DNA of 64,000 bases from Paenibacillus silvisoli (GTDB taxonomy: Bacteria > Bacillota > Bacilli > Paenibacillales > Paenibacillaceae), in contig NZ_CP133017.1 in the NCBI RefSeq assembly GCF_030866765.1, forward strand, positions 2,090,001 through 2,154,000. Direction: 5' to 3'. Below, one piece after another: positions 1 through 9,164 of this stretch; the first letter of the stretch is position 1; each line of letters opens with the position of its first letter. The notes beneath the pieces are model-generated. The model ran no database searches. It worked only from the letters and a program-made list of their open reading frames with translations, and was not told the origin of the DNA. The translations under genes and the position numbers were made by a program.

Positions 1-145
1 ATTTTCAAAGCTAACGAATCATACAGACGCTATTTAGCGGTTTTGGTGTGGTTTTAGCCCATTCTGCATCAAATAAGCTCTCTGGAGTTCGTTAGATCGC
101 CAAACGTAGCTTTTAACCGCAAATAGCGTCTATACAGTGCGTTAG
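1..145. repeat. Four-unit palindromic repeat module, cut by window start
   Basis: Three 25-bp units of the form CTAACG-N14-TATTT are visible: one direct at 11-35 and two inverted at 71-95 and 121-145. Their start spacings (60 then 50) match the last three units of the complete modules at 24806, 42526 and 43476, so the first direct unit should lie about 50 bp upstream of position 11, outside the window. The units carry the GAA subtype core, with one GCA variant at 121-145. No gene is seen in 1-262 apart from this module and the ribosome-binding site of the next gene. Confidence 0.85.
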
Positions 146-262
146 CGGCTAAAACCGATGCTCGGCATTCGGATTTTTTACGTGCGGGCAAAGGAATTGC
201 CGCATGCCTTGCGAATATATAAGGGCGTGGAAGAAAGCGCATACAGGAGGAGTTAACGGACG

Positions 263-610
263 ATGACGCAGCAACCGACAACGAAGACTTTTCAATCTTA
301 CGAGGAGTTTTGGCCGTTTTACTTGTCCCAGCACAGCAAGGCGTCGACCCGGGCGTGGCATTTCGTCGGCACGACTTGCGTCATTCTTTGCGTACTGGCG
401 AGTTTTTTGTTCCAATGGTGGACGTTCTTGCTGGCGCCGGTCATAGCGTACGGACTCGCATGGTTCAGCCATTTCTTTATCGAAGGCAATAAGCCTGCGA
501 CGTTTGGCCATCCGGTATGGTCGCTGCGGGCGGATTTTCGCATGTACGGGTATACGCTTACAGGCAAGCTGGGCCGCGAACTGAGCAAACACGGCTTGTC
601 GACCAAATAA
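263..610 (+). CDS. DUF962 / Mpo1-like membrane protein
   Basis: This 115-residue protein matches the DUF962 (YGL010w/Mpo1-like) family. Characterised yeast Mpo1 is an Fe(II)-dependent dioxygenase in 2-hydroxy fatty acid alpha-oxidation; the role of short bacterial members is not settled. Two hydrophobic segments (about residues 32-50 and 53-70) are followed by a conserved stretch with histidines. His24, His33, His70 and His83 are candidate metal ligands. An AGGAGGAG ribosome-binding site lies about 10 bp before the ATG. The gene stands alone between a repeat module and an MFS gene on the same strand. The family call is firm; enzymatic function is inference. Confidence 0.8.
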   Translation: MTQQPTTKTFQSYEEFWPFYLSQHSKASTRAWHFVGTTCVILCVLASFLFQWWTFLLAPVIAYGLAWFSHFFIEGNKPATFGHPVWSLRADFRMYGYTLTGKLGRELSKHGLSTK

Positions 611-636
611 ATAGCTGAGCTAGGGGATGCCGCACC

Positions 637-1878
637 GTGTGGAGAAGGATTCAAGGGAACGCCAGGAGCTGCCTGATCTATGAGCCGCTCTTTCTGATTC
701 CGTTTAATATGTACATTACATACGCTTCGATCTACATGCTCGAGCTAGGTCTGAATGAAACGCAGATCGGGCTCATTACTTCGCTCGGCATGATCGTCCA
801 AATATTCACGGCGTTGATCAGCGGCCATATTACCGATAAAATGGGGCGACGCCGCGCATTGCTCGTGTACGACGTCATTAGCTGGAGCGTTGCGACGCTG
901 ATCTGGGCGATATCGCTCAACTTCTGGTTTTTCCTCATCGCCGCCGTCGTGAATGGCTTTCAACGGGTCCCGACAACCGCATGGTACTGTTTGCTCGTTG
1001 AAGACACCGATCCGAAAGATCGTTCCATCGTATTTACGATTTTGATGTTTATCGGCGTCATCGGAGGGCTATTCGCGCCGCTTGGCGGGCTGTTCGTCAA
1101 TCAGTTCTCGCTCGTTCCCGCGATGAGGATCATGTACGTTATTGCTTGCGCGGGGATGACGCTGATGATGATTTTGCGGCATTTTACGATCCGGGAGACC
1201 GATATCGGCCTGAAGAAAATGGAGGAAAGCTCCGAGCTCAGCCTGAAGGATACGATTGCCGAATACAGAAGCGTCTTACAGCTGATCGTCGCCAACAAGC
1301 CGCTGATGATGATTTTCGGCGTCTATATTCTGTTTAATTTTCAGATGACGCTGCGCACGACCTACTTATCCGTATACTGGGTTGATGCGCTGCGCATCAG
1401 CGATTCGGTGATCTCGATATTCCCGGCGATATCGTCCGCCGCGATGCTTTTCTTTCTGTTCGTCATAACGCCTCGGCTTCAAGAGAAATCGGCGAACCGC
1501 TATATGATCGTGGGCTTTATCCTCTCGGCGCTGTCCTTCATCCTGCTGCTAACAACGGGACCCGGGAACATTGCCGCGACCATCGCAAGCACGGTGATGA
1601 TGGCGATCGGAGGGCTGCTGGCGAGCCCGTATTTGGAATCCTCGATCCAGAATGCGATCGACGATCATAACAGGGCGAAAATATTTTCCATTCTCGGCGT
1701 GCTCATCCTTGTTTTCACGTTTCCGGCAGGCTTGATCGGAGGCTGGACGTATGGCATCAACGCGAAAATTCCGCTGGTATTCATCGTCCTGTCGTTTGCG
1801 ATCAGCGCCGTGATGATGATCGGTTACGCCAGAAGAAGCGCAAAAGCAAAGCCCGTTTCAGCAGAAATGCAGTCATAA
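637..1878 (+). CDS. Major facilitator superfamily transporter
   Basis: A 413-residue polytopic membrane protein with about 12 hydrophobic helices. The MFS signature loop between helices 2 and 3 is present (SGHITDKMGRRRA, about residues 62-74). The start is a GTG codon, with no ATG upstream in frame after the previous stop; the ribosome-binding site is weak. A terminator follows at once, so it is probably monocistronic or co-transcribed only with the DUF962 gene 26 bp upstream. The C-terminus is basic and cytoplasmic. Substrate cannot be deduced; drug or sugar efflux are the usual roles of such single transporters. Confidence 0.85.
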   Translation: MWRRIQGNARSCLIYEPLFLIPFNMYITYASIYMLELGLNETQIGLITSLGMIVQIFTALISGHITDKMGRRRALLVYDVISWSVATLIWAISLNFWFFLIAAVVNGFQRVPTTAWYCLLVEDTDPKDRSIVFTILMFIGVIGGLFAPLGGLFVNQFSLVPAMRIMYVIACAGMTLMMILRHFTIRETDIGLKKMEESSELSLKDTIAEYRSVLQLIVANKPLMMIFGVYILFNFQMTLRTTYLSVYWVDALRISDSVISIFPAISSAAMLFFLFVITPRLQEKSANRYMIVGFILSALSFILLLTTGPGNIAATIASTVMMAIGGLLASPYLESSIQNAIDDHNRAKIFSILGVLILVFTFPAGLIGGWTYGINAKIPLVFIVLSFAISAVMMIGYARRSAKAKPVSAEMQS

Positions 1879-1885
1879 TGAAGCG

Positions 1886-1924
1886 AAACCATGCCGCCGT
1901 TACCCGGTGGACATGGTTTTTTTT
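1886..1924 (+). terminator. Rho-independent terminator after MFS gene
   Basis: An AAACCATG-CC-GCC arm pairs with GGTGG-ACATGGTTT across a short loop, followed by a run of eight or more T. It separates the MFS gene from the sugar importer operon. Confidence 0.85.
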
Positions 1925-2041
1925 GCGCTTCCAAGTCAATGTACAATTTGCGATATGAAGTAAACAATGGAATATATAAACAGCATCTTCACGCCGATAT
2001 AATAGCAGTTGTACCACCACTACAAAGAAGAGGGGTAGAAC

Positions 2042-3841
2042 ATGAAACGGTATGTGAAGCTGGCTAAAGGGGTTACGCTATCGCTCGTCATCGGCATGCT
2101 GCCAACGCTTGCCGCTTGCTCCGATAACAACGGAAACAACACGGCGAACAACGAAGCGACTACAAACAATCAAGCTGCAAACAACGGCGCGACGAAAACC
2201 GATGTGCCGCCGACAGAGCTGTATAAGCAAAAATTCGATCCTCCGGTTACGATTACGACGGCCGTCGTCGATGACGGCACATCCAGAGGCAATGCCTTTA
2301 AGCCTGGGGAATCGATGGAAGACAACGTTCATCTTCGTTGGATGAAAGAGAACATGGGCATCGATATCAAATTCGATTTCATCGTGACCAAAGGCGAAGA
2401 TTACGATACGAAAATTCGTTTGCTGCTGTCCAGCAACGGCAAGCTTCCGGATGTATTCGGGGCGCCGGGCGACTCTGTGCAGAACCTGATCGACGCGGGC
2501 AGAGTCATGCCGTTAGACGAAGCGATCGAGAAATACGCGCATCCGGAGTATAAGAAGATTTTGGAGAAATACGATTACGCGCTTGGCGGGGTGAAGCGCG
2601 ACGGTAAGCTCTACGGCCTGCCTGGCTTCTTTATGGGCGACGAAGGAACGGTGATGTGGGTCCGCAAGGACTGGCTGGATGCCCTTGGCCTGCAGCCGCC
2701 AAAAACGATCGCAGAACTTGAAAACGTTCTCAAGCAGTTCACCGAAAATGACCCGGACGGCAACGGCAAAGCAGATACATTCGGTCTAGCAGTTCCTTTA
2801 AAGGAAGGTCCATGGACATGGATGGGACAAACCGACGGAATCGTATCCGCATTCACAAAGCAAATGATCAACACTTACGACGTGACAAGCTACTGGAATA
2901 AAGGCGATGACGGCAAGCTGAGCTACGGCGCGATTCATCCGGATGCGAAAAAGTATCTGGAGACGATGAGAGACTGGATGAGCAAAGGCTATTTGGATAA
3001 AGAAGCCGGCATCAAGGATCCGATGAAAGCTTCCGAAATGGCGGCAAGCGGCAAAGCAGGCGTCATGTTCGGACCGTTCTGGATGGGCGATTGGCCGTTG
3101 AGCGATGCGACGAAGCTGAATCCGAAAGCGGATTTCGAACCGTTCCCGCTGCCGGCAGGACCCGACGGCTTGGTAGGCCGTGCCGAGAAGTCGATTACGG
3201 GCGGCTTCACGATGTTTAACAAAGACTTCAAGAACATTGAAGCCTGGTTCGCCTACTTCAACAAAATTTTCGCGAAAAACCTGGAGCAAGAGGGAGATCC
3301 GTACTTCGATCCTCGCTTTAAGGACGGGTATCATGAAGGCTATGACTACGTGAACCTGGACGGAAAAATTATCAAGGGCAACTACAAGGAAGCCGGCGTG
3401 CCGGATGACAAATTGCCGCTAAAAGACGGAAGCCGCATCGATATGCGCTTCATGATCGCGAACGGCATTCTTGGCGGCACGACGACGATCCCGTTCTCGA
3501 ACGACGAGCCAATCAAGAAATTTCTCGCCGATCCGAACGCCGAGCCGACCACGACAAGAGAGTTTGACGTGAAGCAGATGGCGAAAAAGCAAATTATCGC
3601 AGCCGGCGTACGGATGAACCAGGGCATCGAGGAAGGTAAAAACTTCTTCACGGGTCCAATGACTCCGACGATGAAAGCCAAGGGCGAGCTGCTCAAGAAG
3701 CTGGCGACGGAAAGCTACCTGAAGATTATTTACGGCGAGAAGCCGCTTGACTACTTCGATGAATTCGCGAAGGAATGGCTGGATAACGGCGGCGCGAAAA
3801 TCACGGAAGAAGTAAACCAATGGTATAGCGAAAACCAATAG
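2042..3841 (+). CDS. Extracellular sugar-binding lipoprotein of ABC importer (LplA/YtcQ type)
   Basis: This 599-residue protein is the substrate-binding lipoprotein of an oligosaccharide ABC importer. The N-terminus has a signal peptide with lipobox L-A-A-C, so Cys26 is the lipidation site after cleavage. An Asn/Thr-rich linker (about residues 28-50) precedes the family 1 solute-binding fold. Its length fits the large LplA/YtcQ group rather than the shorter maltose-type proteins. GAAGAGGGG lies upstream of the ATG, and a TATAAT sits at 1998-2003 without a convincing -35 box, as expected for an activator-dependent promoter. It heads an operon with two permeases, a YesM-type kinase and a YesN-type regulator. 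The sugar is unknown; plant-wall oligosaccharides are typical. Confidence 0.93.
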   Translation: MKRYVKLAKGVTLSLVIGMLPTLAACSDNNGNNTANNEATTNNQAANNGATKTDVPPTELYKQKFDPPVTITTAVVDDGTSRGNAFKPGESMEDNVHLRWMKENMGIDIKFDFIVTKGEDYDTKIRLLLSSNGKLPDVFGAPGDSVQNLIDAGRVMPLDEAIEKYAHPEYKKILEKYDYALGGVKRDGKLYGLPGFFMGDEGTVMWVRKDWLDALGLQPPKTIAELENVLKQFTENDPDGNGKADTFGLAVPLKEGPWTWMGQTDGIVSAFTKQMINTYDVTSYWNKGDDGKLSYGAIHPDAKKYLETMRDWMSKGYLDKEAGIKDPMKASEMAASGKAGVMFGPFWMGDWPLSDATKLNPKADFEPFPLPAGPDGLVGRAEKSITGGFTMFNKDFKNIEAWFAYFNKIFAKNLEQEGDPYFDPRFKDGYHEGYDYVNLDGKIIKGNYKEAGVPDDKLPLKDGSRIDMRFMIANGILGGTTTIPFSNDEPIKKFLADPNAEPTTTREFDVKQMAKKQIIAAGVRMNQGIEEGKNFFTGPMTPTMKAKGELLKKLATESYLKIIYGEKPLDYFDEFAKEWLDNGGAKITEEVNQWYSENQ

Positions 3842-3857
3842 CACAAGGCATGGAAAC

Positions 3858-3903
3858 AAACGGGGGAGTGGCTGCCGCAAGCTGACGCCGCTCCTTCGTT
3901 TTT
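3858..3903 (+). terminator. Attenuating hairpin between binding protein and permease genes
   Basis: An ACGGGGGAGTGGC arm pairs imperfectly with GCCGCTCCTTCGT, followed by five T. Its place between the binding-protein gene and the permease genes suggests partial termination, which would give excess binding protein over permeases, as is common in such importers. Confidence 0.65.
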
Positions 3904-3926
3904 CTAGTTGAAAGGAAGGATGCAGT

Positions 3927-4823
3927 GTGGCGTCATACTGGAGAAAAACGTGGCCGTTTCATTTATTGGTGTTGCCTGCGCTAATATTGTGCATCATCTT
4001 TCAATACATCCCGCTGTTCGGGGTTGTCATTGCGTTCCAGGATTATCAGCCATGGCTCGGCATCAAGAAATCCGCTTGGGTCGGATTGACCCATTTCCAC
4101 ACGCTGTTCCAATATCCGGACAGCAAGCAGGTGATATGGAATACGCTGATTATCGCGTCATTCAAGCTGGTCATTAACTTGTTCGTTCCGATTATTTTTG
4201 CGCTGCTGCTCAATGAAGTCGTGAAAACGTATTTTAAACGGATTTTGCAAACGCTCGTTTATTTGCCGCATTTCTTGTCCTGGGTTATTCTCGGCGGAAT
4301 TATGATCGACATTCTGTCGACGGACGGCGGTATTGTCAATCGGCTGATCGAAGCCCTCGGCGGGCAGAGCATCTTCTTCTTGGGTGACGGCAGCTGGTTC
4401 CGGGTGACGGTCGTCATCAGCGACGTATGGAAGGAATTCGGCTTCTCGGCGATTATTTTCCTGGCTACGCTTGTCGGGATCAACCCGGCTTTATACGAGG
4501 CGGCAGAAATTGACGGGGCCACCAGATGGCAGCAAGTCATTCATATATCGGTACCACTCATTCTGCCGATCGTGATCGTTGTCGCAACCTTATCGCTCGG
4601 CCGCATTTTGGATGCCGGGTTCGACCAGATTTTGAACCTGTACAATCCGCTTGTCTACTCGCACGGCGACATTATCGATACGTTCGTCTACCGGGTGGGC
4701 CTCAATAACGGTCAATTCAGCTTTGGTACGGCTGTAGGGCTGTTCAAATCGGTAATCGGGTTTATCTTGATTATTGTCAGCTACAGATTGGCTTACAAGC
4801 TAGCCAACTACCGAATTTTTTAA
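3927..4823 (+). CDS. ABC sugar permease, LplB/YteP type
   Basis: A 298-residue inner-membrane permease with six predicted helices. The EAA loop that contacts the ATPase is clear (YEAAEIDGATRWQ, about residues 189-201). The start is a GTG preceded by AAAGGAAGGA; the MASYWRKTW N-terminus is typical of the LplB group. It lies between the binding protein and the second permease. No ATPase gene is in the operon, so the importer presumably borrows a shared MsmX-type ATPase encoded elsewhere, as known for related Bacillus importers (inference). Confidence 0.93.
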   Translation: MASYWRKTWPFHLLVLPALILCIIFQYIPLFGVVIAFQDYQPWLGIKKSAWVGLTHFHTLFQYPDSKQVIWNTLIIASFKLVINLFVPIIFALLLNEVVKTYFKRILQTLVYLPHFLSWVILGGIMIDILSTDGGIVNRLIEALGGQSIFFLGDGSWFRVTVVISDVWKEFGFSAIIFLATLVGINPALYEAAEIDGATRWQQVIHISVPLILPIVIVVATLSLGRILDAGFDQILNLYNPLVYSHGDIIDTFVYRVGLNNGQFSFGTAVGLFKSVIGFILIIVSYRLAYKLANYRIF

Positions 4824-4834
4824 GGAGGCCCGCA

Positions 4835-5713
4835 ATGAAATTCCGCTCCCGAAGTTATGCTGTGTTTGCGATTTCAAACCATGTTTTTCTTTCGCTGCTT
4901 GGCGTACTGTGCGTGCTTCCGCTTATTCACGTGCTTGCGGTGTCCTTCAGCTCGCGCGCGGCGGCGACGGCGAATATCGTCAATTTCTGGCCGGTCGGCT
5001 TTACGCTGGACGCCTACGCCAAAACGCTCGCTAACGAGAAGTTTCTCAAGGCGATGTGGATCGGCGCCGAGCGAACGATTCTAGGCACGGTCGTCTCCAT
5101 GGCCGTCATTACGATGGCTTCGTACAGCTTGTCGAAAACGAGTCTCCGGTTCCCGGGCCGTCAAGTTTATACATGGTTGTTCGTCTTTACGATGCTTTTC
5201 TCGGGCGGCCTCATCCCTTCCTACATCGTCATCAGCAAGCTGCATCTGCTCGATACGATTTGGTCGCTTGTATTGCCTGGCGCAGTGAGCGTATGGAACA
5301 TGATTCTGATGCTCAACTTCTTCCGGACGATTCCGCAGGACTTGGAGGAAGCGGCTTTAATCGACGGAGCAGGCCATCTGCGCGTGCTCTGGAGCGTCTT
5401 CCTGCCGGTGTCCATGCCTTCGATCGCGACCTTGTCGCTGTTCACGATGGTCGGCCATTGGAACTCGTGGTTCGACGGCGTCATCTACATGTCCAAGCCG
5501 GATGGCTACCCGCTTGCGTCGTACCTGCACTCGATGATCGTCAGCGATAACCTGTCGCGGATCGGCGTCTCGGCGGAGTCGATCGCCAACTTCTCGAACC
5601 GGACCGTGAAGGCGGCGCAAATCTTTATCGGGGCGCTTCCGATTCTGATGGTTTATCCGTTCCTGCAAAAATATTTCGTGAAGGGGATCGTGCTCGGGTC
5701 GGTGAAGTCTTGA
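4835..5713 (+). CDS. ABC sugar permease, LplC/YtcP type
   Basis: A 292-residue second permease of the same importer, with six hydrophobic segments and an EAA loop (EEAALIDGAGHLR, about residues 171-183). An AAGGAGG site lies 7 bp before the ATG. It is 11 bp downstream of the first permease, and its stop codon overlaps the start of the kinase gene, so uptake and sensing genes form one operon. Confidence 0.93.
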   Translation: MKFRSRSYAVFAISNHVFLSLLGVLCVLPLIHVLAVSFSSRAAATANIVNFWPVGFTLDAYAKTLANEKFLKAMWIGAERTILGTVVSMAVITMASYSLSKTSLRFPGRQVYTWLFVFTMLFSGGLIPSYIVISKLHLLDTIWSLVLPGAVSVWNMILMLNFFRTIPQDLEEAALIDGAGHLRVLWSVFLPVSMPSIATLSLFTMVGHWNSWFDGVIYMSKPDGYPLASYLHSMIVSDNLSRIGVSAESIANFSNRTVKAAQIFIGALPILMVYPFLQKYFVKGIVLGSVKS

Positions 5714-7455
5714 TGCCGGGCGGCAGAGTCAATATTTTTACGAAAATCATGATCGTGATCGTGCTGATGCTCGTGCCGATCGTCATGATGTACAATTCCT
5801 CCAACAAAATAAGTACCGATGTCGTGGAACGAGAGCTGCTTCAGGTGAACCTGAACCGGCTCCGTTTCTTTGTCGATCAGATGGATACGGAGGTTGACCG
5901 GCTGTGGAGAGCGGCCTTCGTCATCGCGAGGGAACCGGACGTCGTTCAGCTGCAGTTCCGCTCCTCGCTCTCGCCGACCTATGCGTCCTTGGAAGCGAAA
6001 AAGCTGCTGATGGAGAAGCTGGATATGCAGTCGACGACGTTTGCGTGGAGCAACAAGCTGACCGTATTTTCGCCGCCGTCGGGCGTCGCGGTATCGACGA
6101 ATTTGGGGCAGCAGTACGATGAGGCTTATTTTGCCGATGCGGTACAGGATAATTGGGATTATCGGCATATACGGACCGAAAGGGGAGAAGAAATGGCGTT
6201 CGTGCGCCATTTGATTCTGCCCTTTACGCCGCTTAGCAAGCCGACAAATCCGAACCTGTATGTCGAGGTGACCTTCTCATCGGATAATTTGGTCGATATG
6301 CTGGAACGGTTCATGGCAGGCAGCGGCGGCATGCCGTTTCTGTATCATCCGGATTTCGAGCCGATTCGGACGAGGGACTCGGATTCCAAGCTGATTCAGG
6401 AGATGACGGGCCAGTTCGCGGGAATGAAACGGCTTCAAGAGGGCTCCGTCAAAATAACGTTTCACGATGAGCCCTATCTAATCAATTATGCCGAATCTGC
6501 GGCGGTCGGGTGGTATTTGGTCGATTTTGTCCCTTTGAAGCAGGTGCTGGAGCCGATTGATCAAAGCAAACGGATTTTCTATGGTGCAAGTCTGCTGCTC
6601 TTGCTGCTTGGGTTGGCATCGGCCGCGCTGCTGTACCGAAACGTCCAGCGCCCTATCTATCTGCTGATTCGCGCGGTCAAGTCGCTGCGCCGTGGAGAAT
6701 ACGGCCATCGCATTGAGGAGCTCGAGCCGAAAAATGAATTCCGCTATTTAATTCAGCAATTCAACCTGATGTCGGATGAGATCCGGACGTTGATCGATAA
6801 GGTGTATATGGAGGAGCTTCGCGCGAAGGAGTCTTCGCTGAAGCATTTGCAGGCGCAAATCAATCCGCATTTTCTCTATAACAATTTCGCCTATATCCAA
6901 AGCATGGCTCAGCTGGACCGGACGAAGGCGATCGTCGCGTTCACGCAGCATTTAAGCCAGTATTACCGCTATGCGACGCGGACGGAGCAGCAGCTGACGA
7001 AGCTGGCCGACGAAATGGAATTGATCCGCAATTATTTGGAAATCCACCGGATGCAGTCGGAGCGGCTGCGCTTCGACGAGTTTTGGGAAGAGGGGCTCAT
7101 GGAGCTGCTCATGCCGAGGCTGCTGCTGCAGCCGCTTGTCGAGAACGCGATCGTGCACGGCATGGAGGGCAAGAAGGGCGAGTTCCTCATCGTTATTACC
7201 GGCAGCCGCACGGAGAACGGCTATGCGCTGACGGTGGACGATAACGGCTGCGGGCTGCCGAAGGAGAAGCTGGAGGCGCTGCGCGCTTCGCTTCAGCAGC
7301 CGAGCGCGTCCCAAAGCTTAGGCTTATGGAATGTGCATCAGCGGCTTCGGCATTATTTTGGCCCATCGTCGGGTCTTCACCTCGAACACTCGGTGCTGGG
7401 CGGACTTCGCGCAGCGCTTATTATAGTCACGGAAGGCGGCGATTCCCATGTTTGA
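5713..7455 (+). CDS. Sensor histidine kinase, YesM type
   Basis: A membrane sensor kinase of about 580 residues. Order: N-terminal helix (about 8-26), extracellular sensor region to about 290, second helix (about 292-312), HAMP (about 313-365), His_kinase box INPHFLYNN with the phosphorylated His near residue 386, and an ATPase domain with LVENAIVHG near 476. This is the LytS/YesM architecture found with carbohydrate importers. ATG at 5713 overlaps the permease stop by one base (TGATG); a TTG three bases earlier is an alternative. Its partner is the next gene. It probably senses the imported sugar, perhaps through the binding protein (inference). Confidence 0.93.
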   Translation: MPGGRVNIFTKIMIVIVLMLVPIVMMYNSSNKISTDVVERELLQVNLNRLRFFVDQMDTEVDRLWRAAFVIAREPDVVQLQFRSSLSPTYASLEAKKLLMEKLDMQSTTFAWSNKLTVFSPPSGVAVSTNLGQQYDEAYFADAVQDNWDYRHIRTERGEEMAFVRHLILPFTPLSKPTNPNLYVEVTFSSDNLVDMLERFMAGSGGMPFLYHPDFEPIRTRDSDSKLIQEMTGQFAGMKRLQEGSVKITFHDEPYLINYAESAAVGWYLVDFVPLKQVLEPIDQSKRIFYGASLLLLLLGLASAALLYRNVQRPIYLLIRAVKSLRRGEYGHRIEELEPKNEFRYLIQQFNLMSDEIRTLIDKVYMEELRAKESSLKHLQAQINPHFLYNNFAYIQSMAQLDRTKAIVAFTQHLSQYYRYATRTEQQLTKLADEMELIRNYLEIHRMQSERLRFDEFWEEGLMELLMPRLLLQPLVENAIVHGMEGKKGEFLIVITGSRTENGYALTVDDNGCGLPKEKLEALRASLQQPSASQSLGLWNVHQRLRHYFGPSSGLHLEHSVLGGLRAALIIVTEGGDSHV

Positions 7456-9088
7456 CGTGCTTATAGTCGACGATATCCCTTCACAGGTGGACAGCATTGC
7501 CGCGACGATCTCGAAGGAAGTGCTGTGCATCGGGCGCATTCATAAAGCGTTCTCGGGGGAGGAGGCGCTGGCGATCTTCCGGATGCATCCGGTTCAGATC
7601 GTCATCACCGATATTCGGATGCCCGAGATGAGCGGCATTGAGCTGATCCGCGAAATACGCAAGGTAAATGCGCGGGTCAAAATCATCGTGCTGTCCGGCT
7701 ATGCCGACTTCGAATATGCGCAAGGCATCGTGCCTTACAATACGTCCGGCTATCTCATGAAGCCGGTCAATCCGGAACAGCTGCGAGCCATGCTGGAGCG
7801 GCTGATCGGCGAAATCGAGGGGGAAGCGAAGCAGCGGACGCAGCAGCAGCGCAGCGTGTATGCCTTTCGCGAGAGTCTGCCGACGCTGCGTGGCGAGCTT
7901 CTGAACCGGCTGCTGTGCGGAGAGCGGATTCCCTCGGCTGAGCTTGAGAGGAAGCTGTCCCTGCTGGACTTGCCGTTTACGCCGCAGCAGGAAGCCGGAA
8001 TGTTCATCGTCCGTCTGGAGGGACGGCTGGAGGAGTATAAAAAGGTGGACCGGTCTCTCATCGAATACGCGGTCGTGAATATGGCGGAGGAAGTCGTTCA
8101 GGATGCGTTTCATCTGTGGCCGTGCCTCGATCAGAACGAGTATCTTGTGTTCGTGGCCGCGCCTCGGGAGGAGACCGCCGGCCGTGCCGGCGGCACGGCT
8201 TCAAAGCTCGATGGCTTGCTGCTGGATCGCCTTGCGGCGTCGCTGAAGAAGAAGGCGGAAGCGCTGCTCGGCAGTACGTTGTCCATTGCGATTGCAGCGA
8301 ATAGCGCCGCTTTTCCCGAAGGGCTTTCGGAGCTTTACCGGACGATCGTGAACGGGATTCGCCGGATCGAAGACGGTCGGCACGGCGTGTTCTTGCGGGT
8401 GAACGAGAAGCCGGAGCAAGTCGAAATCGGCTGCATGACCTCGTTATATAAGCCTCCGCTGCTGCTCCATCTGCTTGATACGGGGGATTGGGCGGGAGCG
8501 GAGAAGAAGCTGGGCGATATTTTCGACGAGCTGAAACGCGTCCAATACCCGCCGGAGTATGCCAACGAAGCCTACTTCGCCATCGCGGGAGCCTATCAAT
8601 ATATGGCGCATAAGAAAGGGAAGCTGCTTCGCGAGCTGGGCGGTTCTACGTTCGGGCTCATGCCGGCGGCGCCTTCGCTGGCACAGCTGGAGAAGTGGAC
8701 GTTCCATCTGTTCAGGAGCATCCAAGAGCTGTTCGGCGAGCAGGGGGAGAAGCAGAAGCTCGGGCTGGTCGATAAAGTGCATAAGTACATTGAAACGCAC
8801 ATGAACGACGGGTTATCGCTGCAGGCGGTGGCCGAGCATGTCGGCTTGCATCCGGCCTACTTGTCGCGGGCGTACCGCGCGGAAACGGGCAATAACTTAA
8901 GCGAGTATATATTGCGTTACCGGATGGAGCTGGCGACTTATTTGCTGCGCAGCAGCGATAAGAAAATCTATGAAATCGCGCAGACGCTCGGCTATCAGGC
9001 GGTGCCGCATTTCATCAAGCTGTTCAAGGCGCATGCGAACATGACGCCTCAGGAGTACCGGGCGCGCGCCGTTCTGCCTTCCGGTTGA
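7448..9088 (+). CDS. AraC-type response regulator, YesN type
   Basis: A 546-residue response regulator. The receiver domain has Asp8, Asp9, the phosphoacceptor Asp55 (VITDIRMPEMSG) and Lys105. A long middle region of unknown fold follows, then two AraC-type helix-turn-helix motifs (about 440-546; LQAVAEHVGLHPAYLSR and IYEIAQTLGYQ). It overlaps the kinase gene by 8 bp, so the two are translationally coupled. It probably activates the importer promoter upstream of 2042. Here the kinase and regulator genes are downstream of the transporter genes. Confidence 0.93.
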   Translation: MFDVLIVDDIPSQVDSIAATISKEVLCIGRIHKAFSGEEALAIFRMHPVQIVITDIRMPEMSGIELIREIRKVNARVKIIVLSGYADFEYAQGIVPYNTSGYLMKPVNPEQLRAMLERLIGEIEGEAKQRTQQQRSVYAFRESLPTLRGELLNRLLCGERIPSAELERKLSLLDLPFTPQQEAGMFIVRLEGRLEEYKKVDRSLIEYAVVNMAEEVVQDAFHLWPCLDQNEYLVFVAAPREETAGRAGGTASKLDGLLLDRLAASLKKKAEALLGSTLSIAIAANSAAFPEGLSELYRTIVNGIRRIEDGRHGVFLRVNEKPEQVEIGCMTSLYKPPLLLHLLDTGDWAGAEKKLGDIFDELKRVQYPPEYANEAYFAIAGAYQYMAHKKGKLLRELGGSTFGLMPAAPSLAQLEKWTFHLFRSIQELFGEQGEKQKLGLVDKVHKYIETHMNDGLSLQAVAEHVGLHPAYLSRAYRAETGNNLSEYILRYRMELATYLLRSSDKKIYEIAQTLGYQAVPHFIKLFKAHANMTPQEYRARAVLPSG

Positions 9089-9164
9089 GCACGGAAGAGG
9101 ATTTTGCCGTATCCTTCGCGAACTTCTAGGAGACTTCTTGTCGAATGGGTGGAGGGAAACGTGC

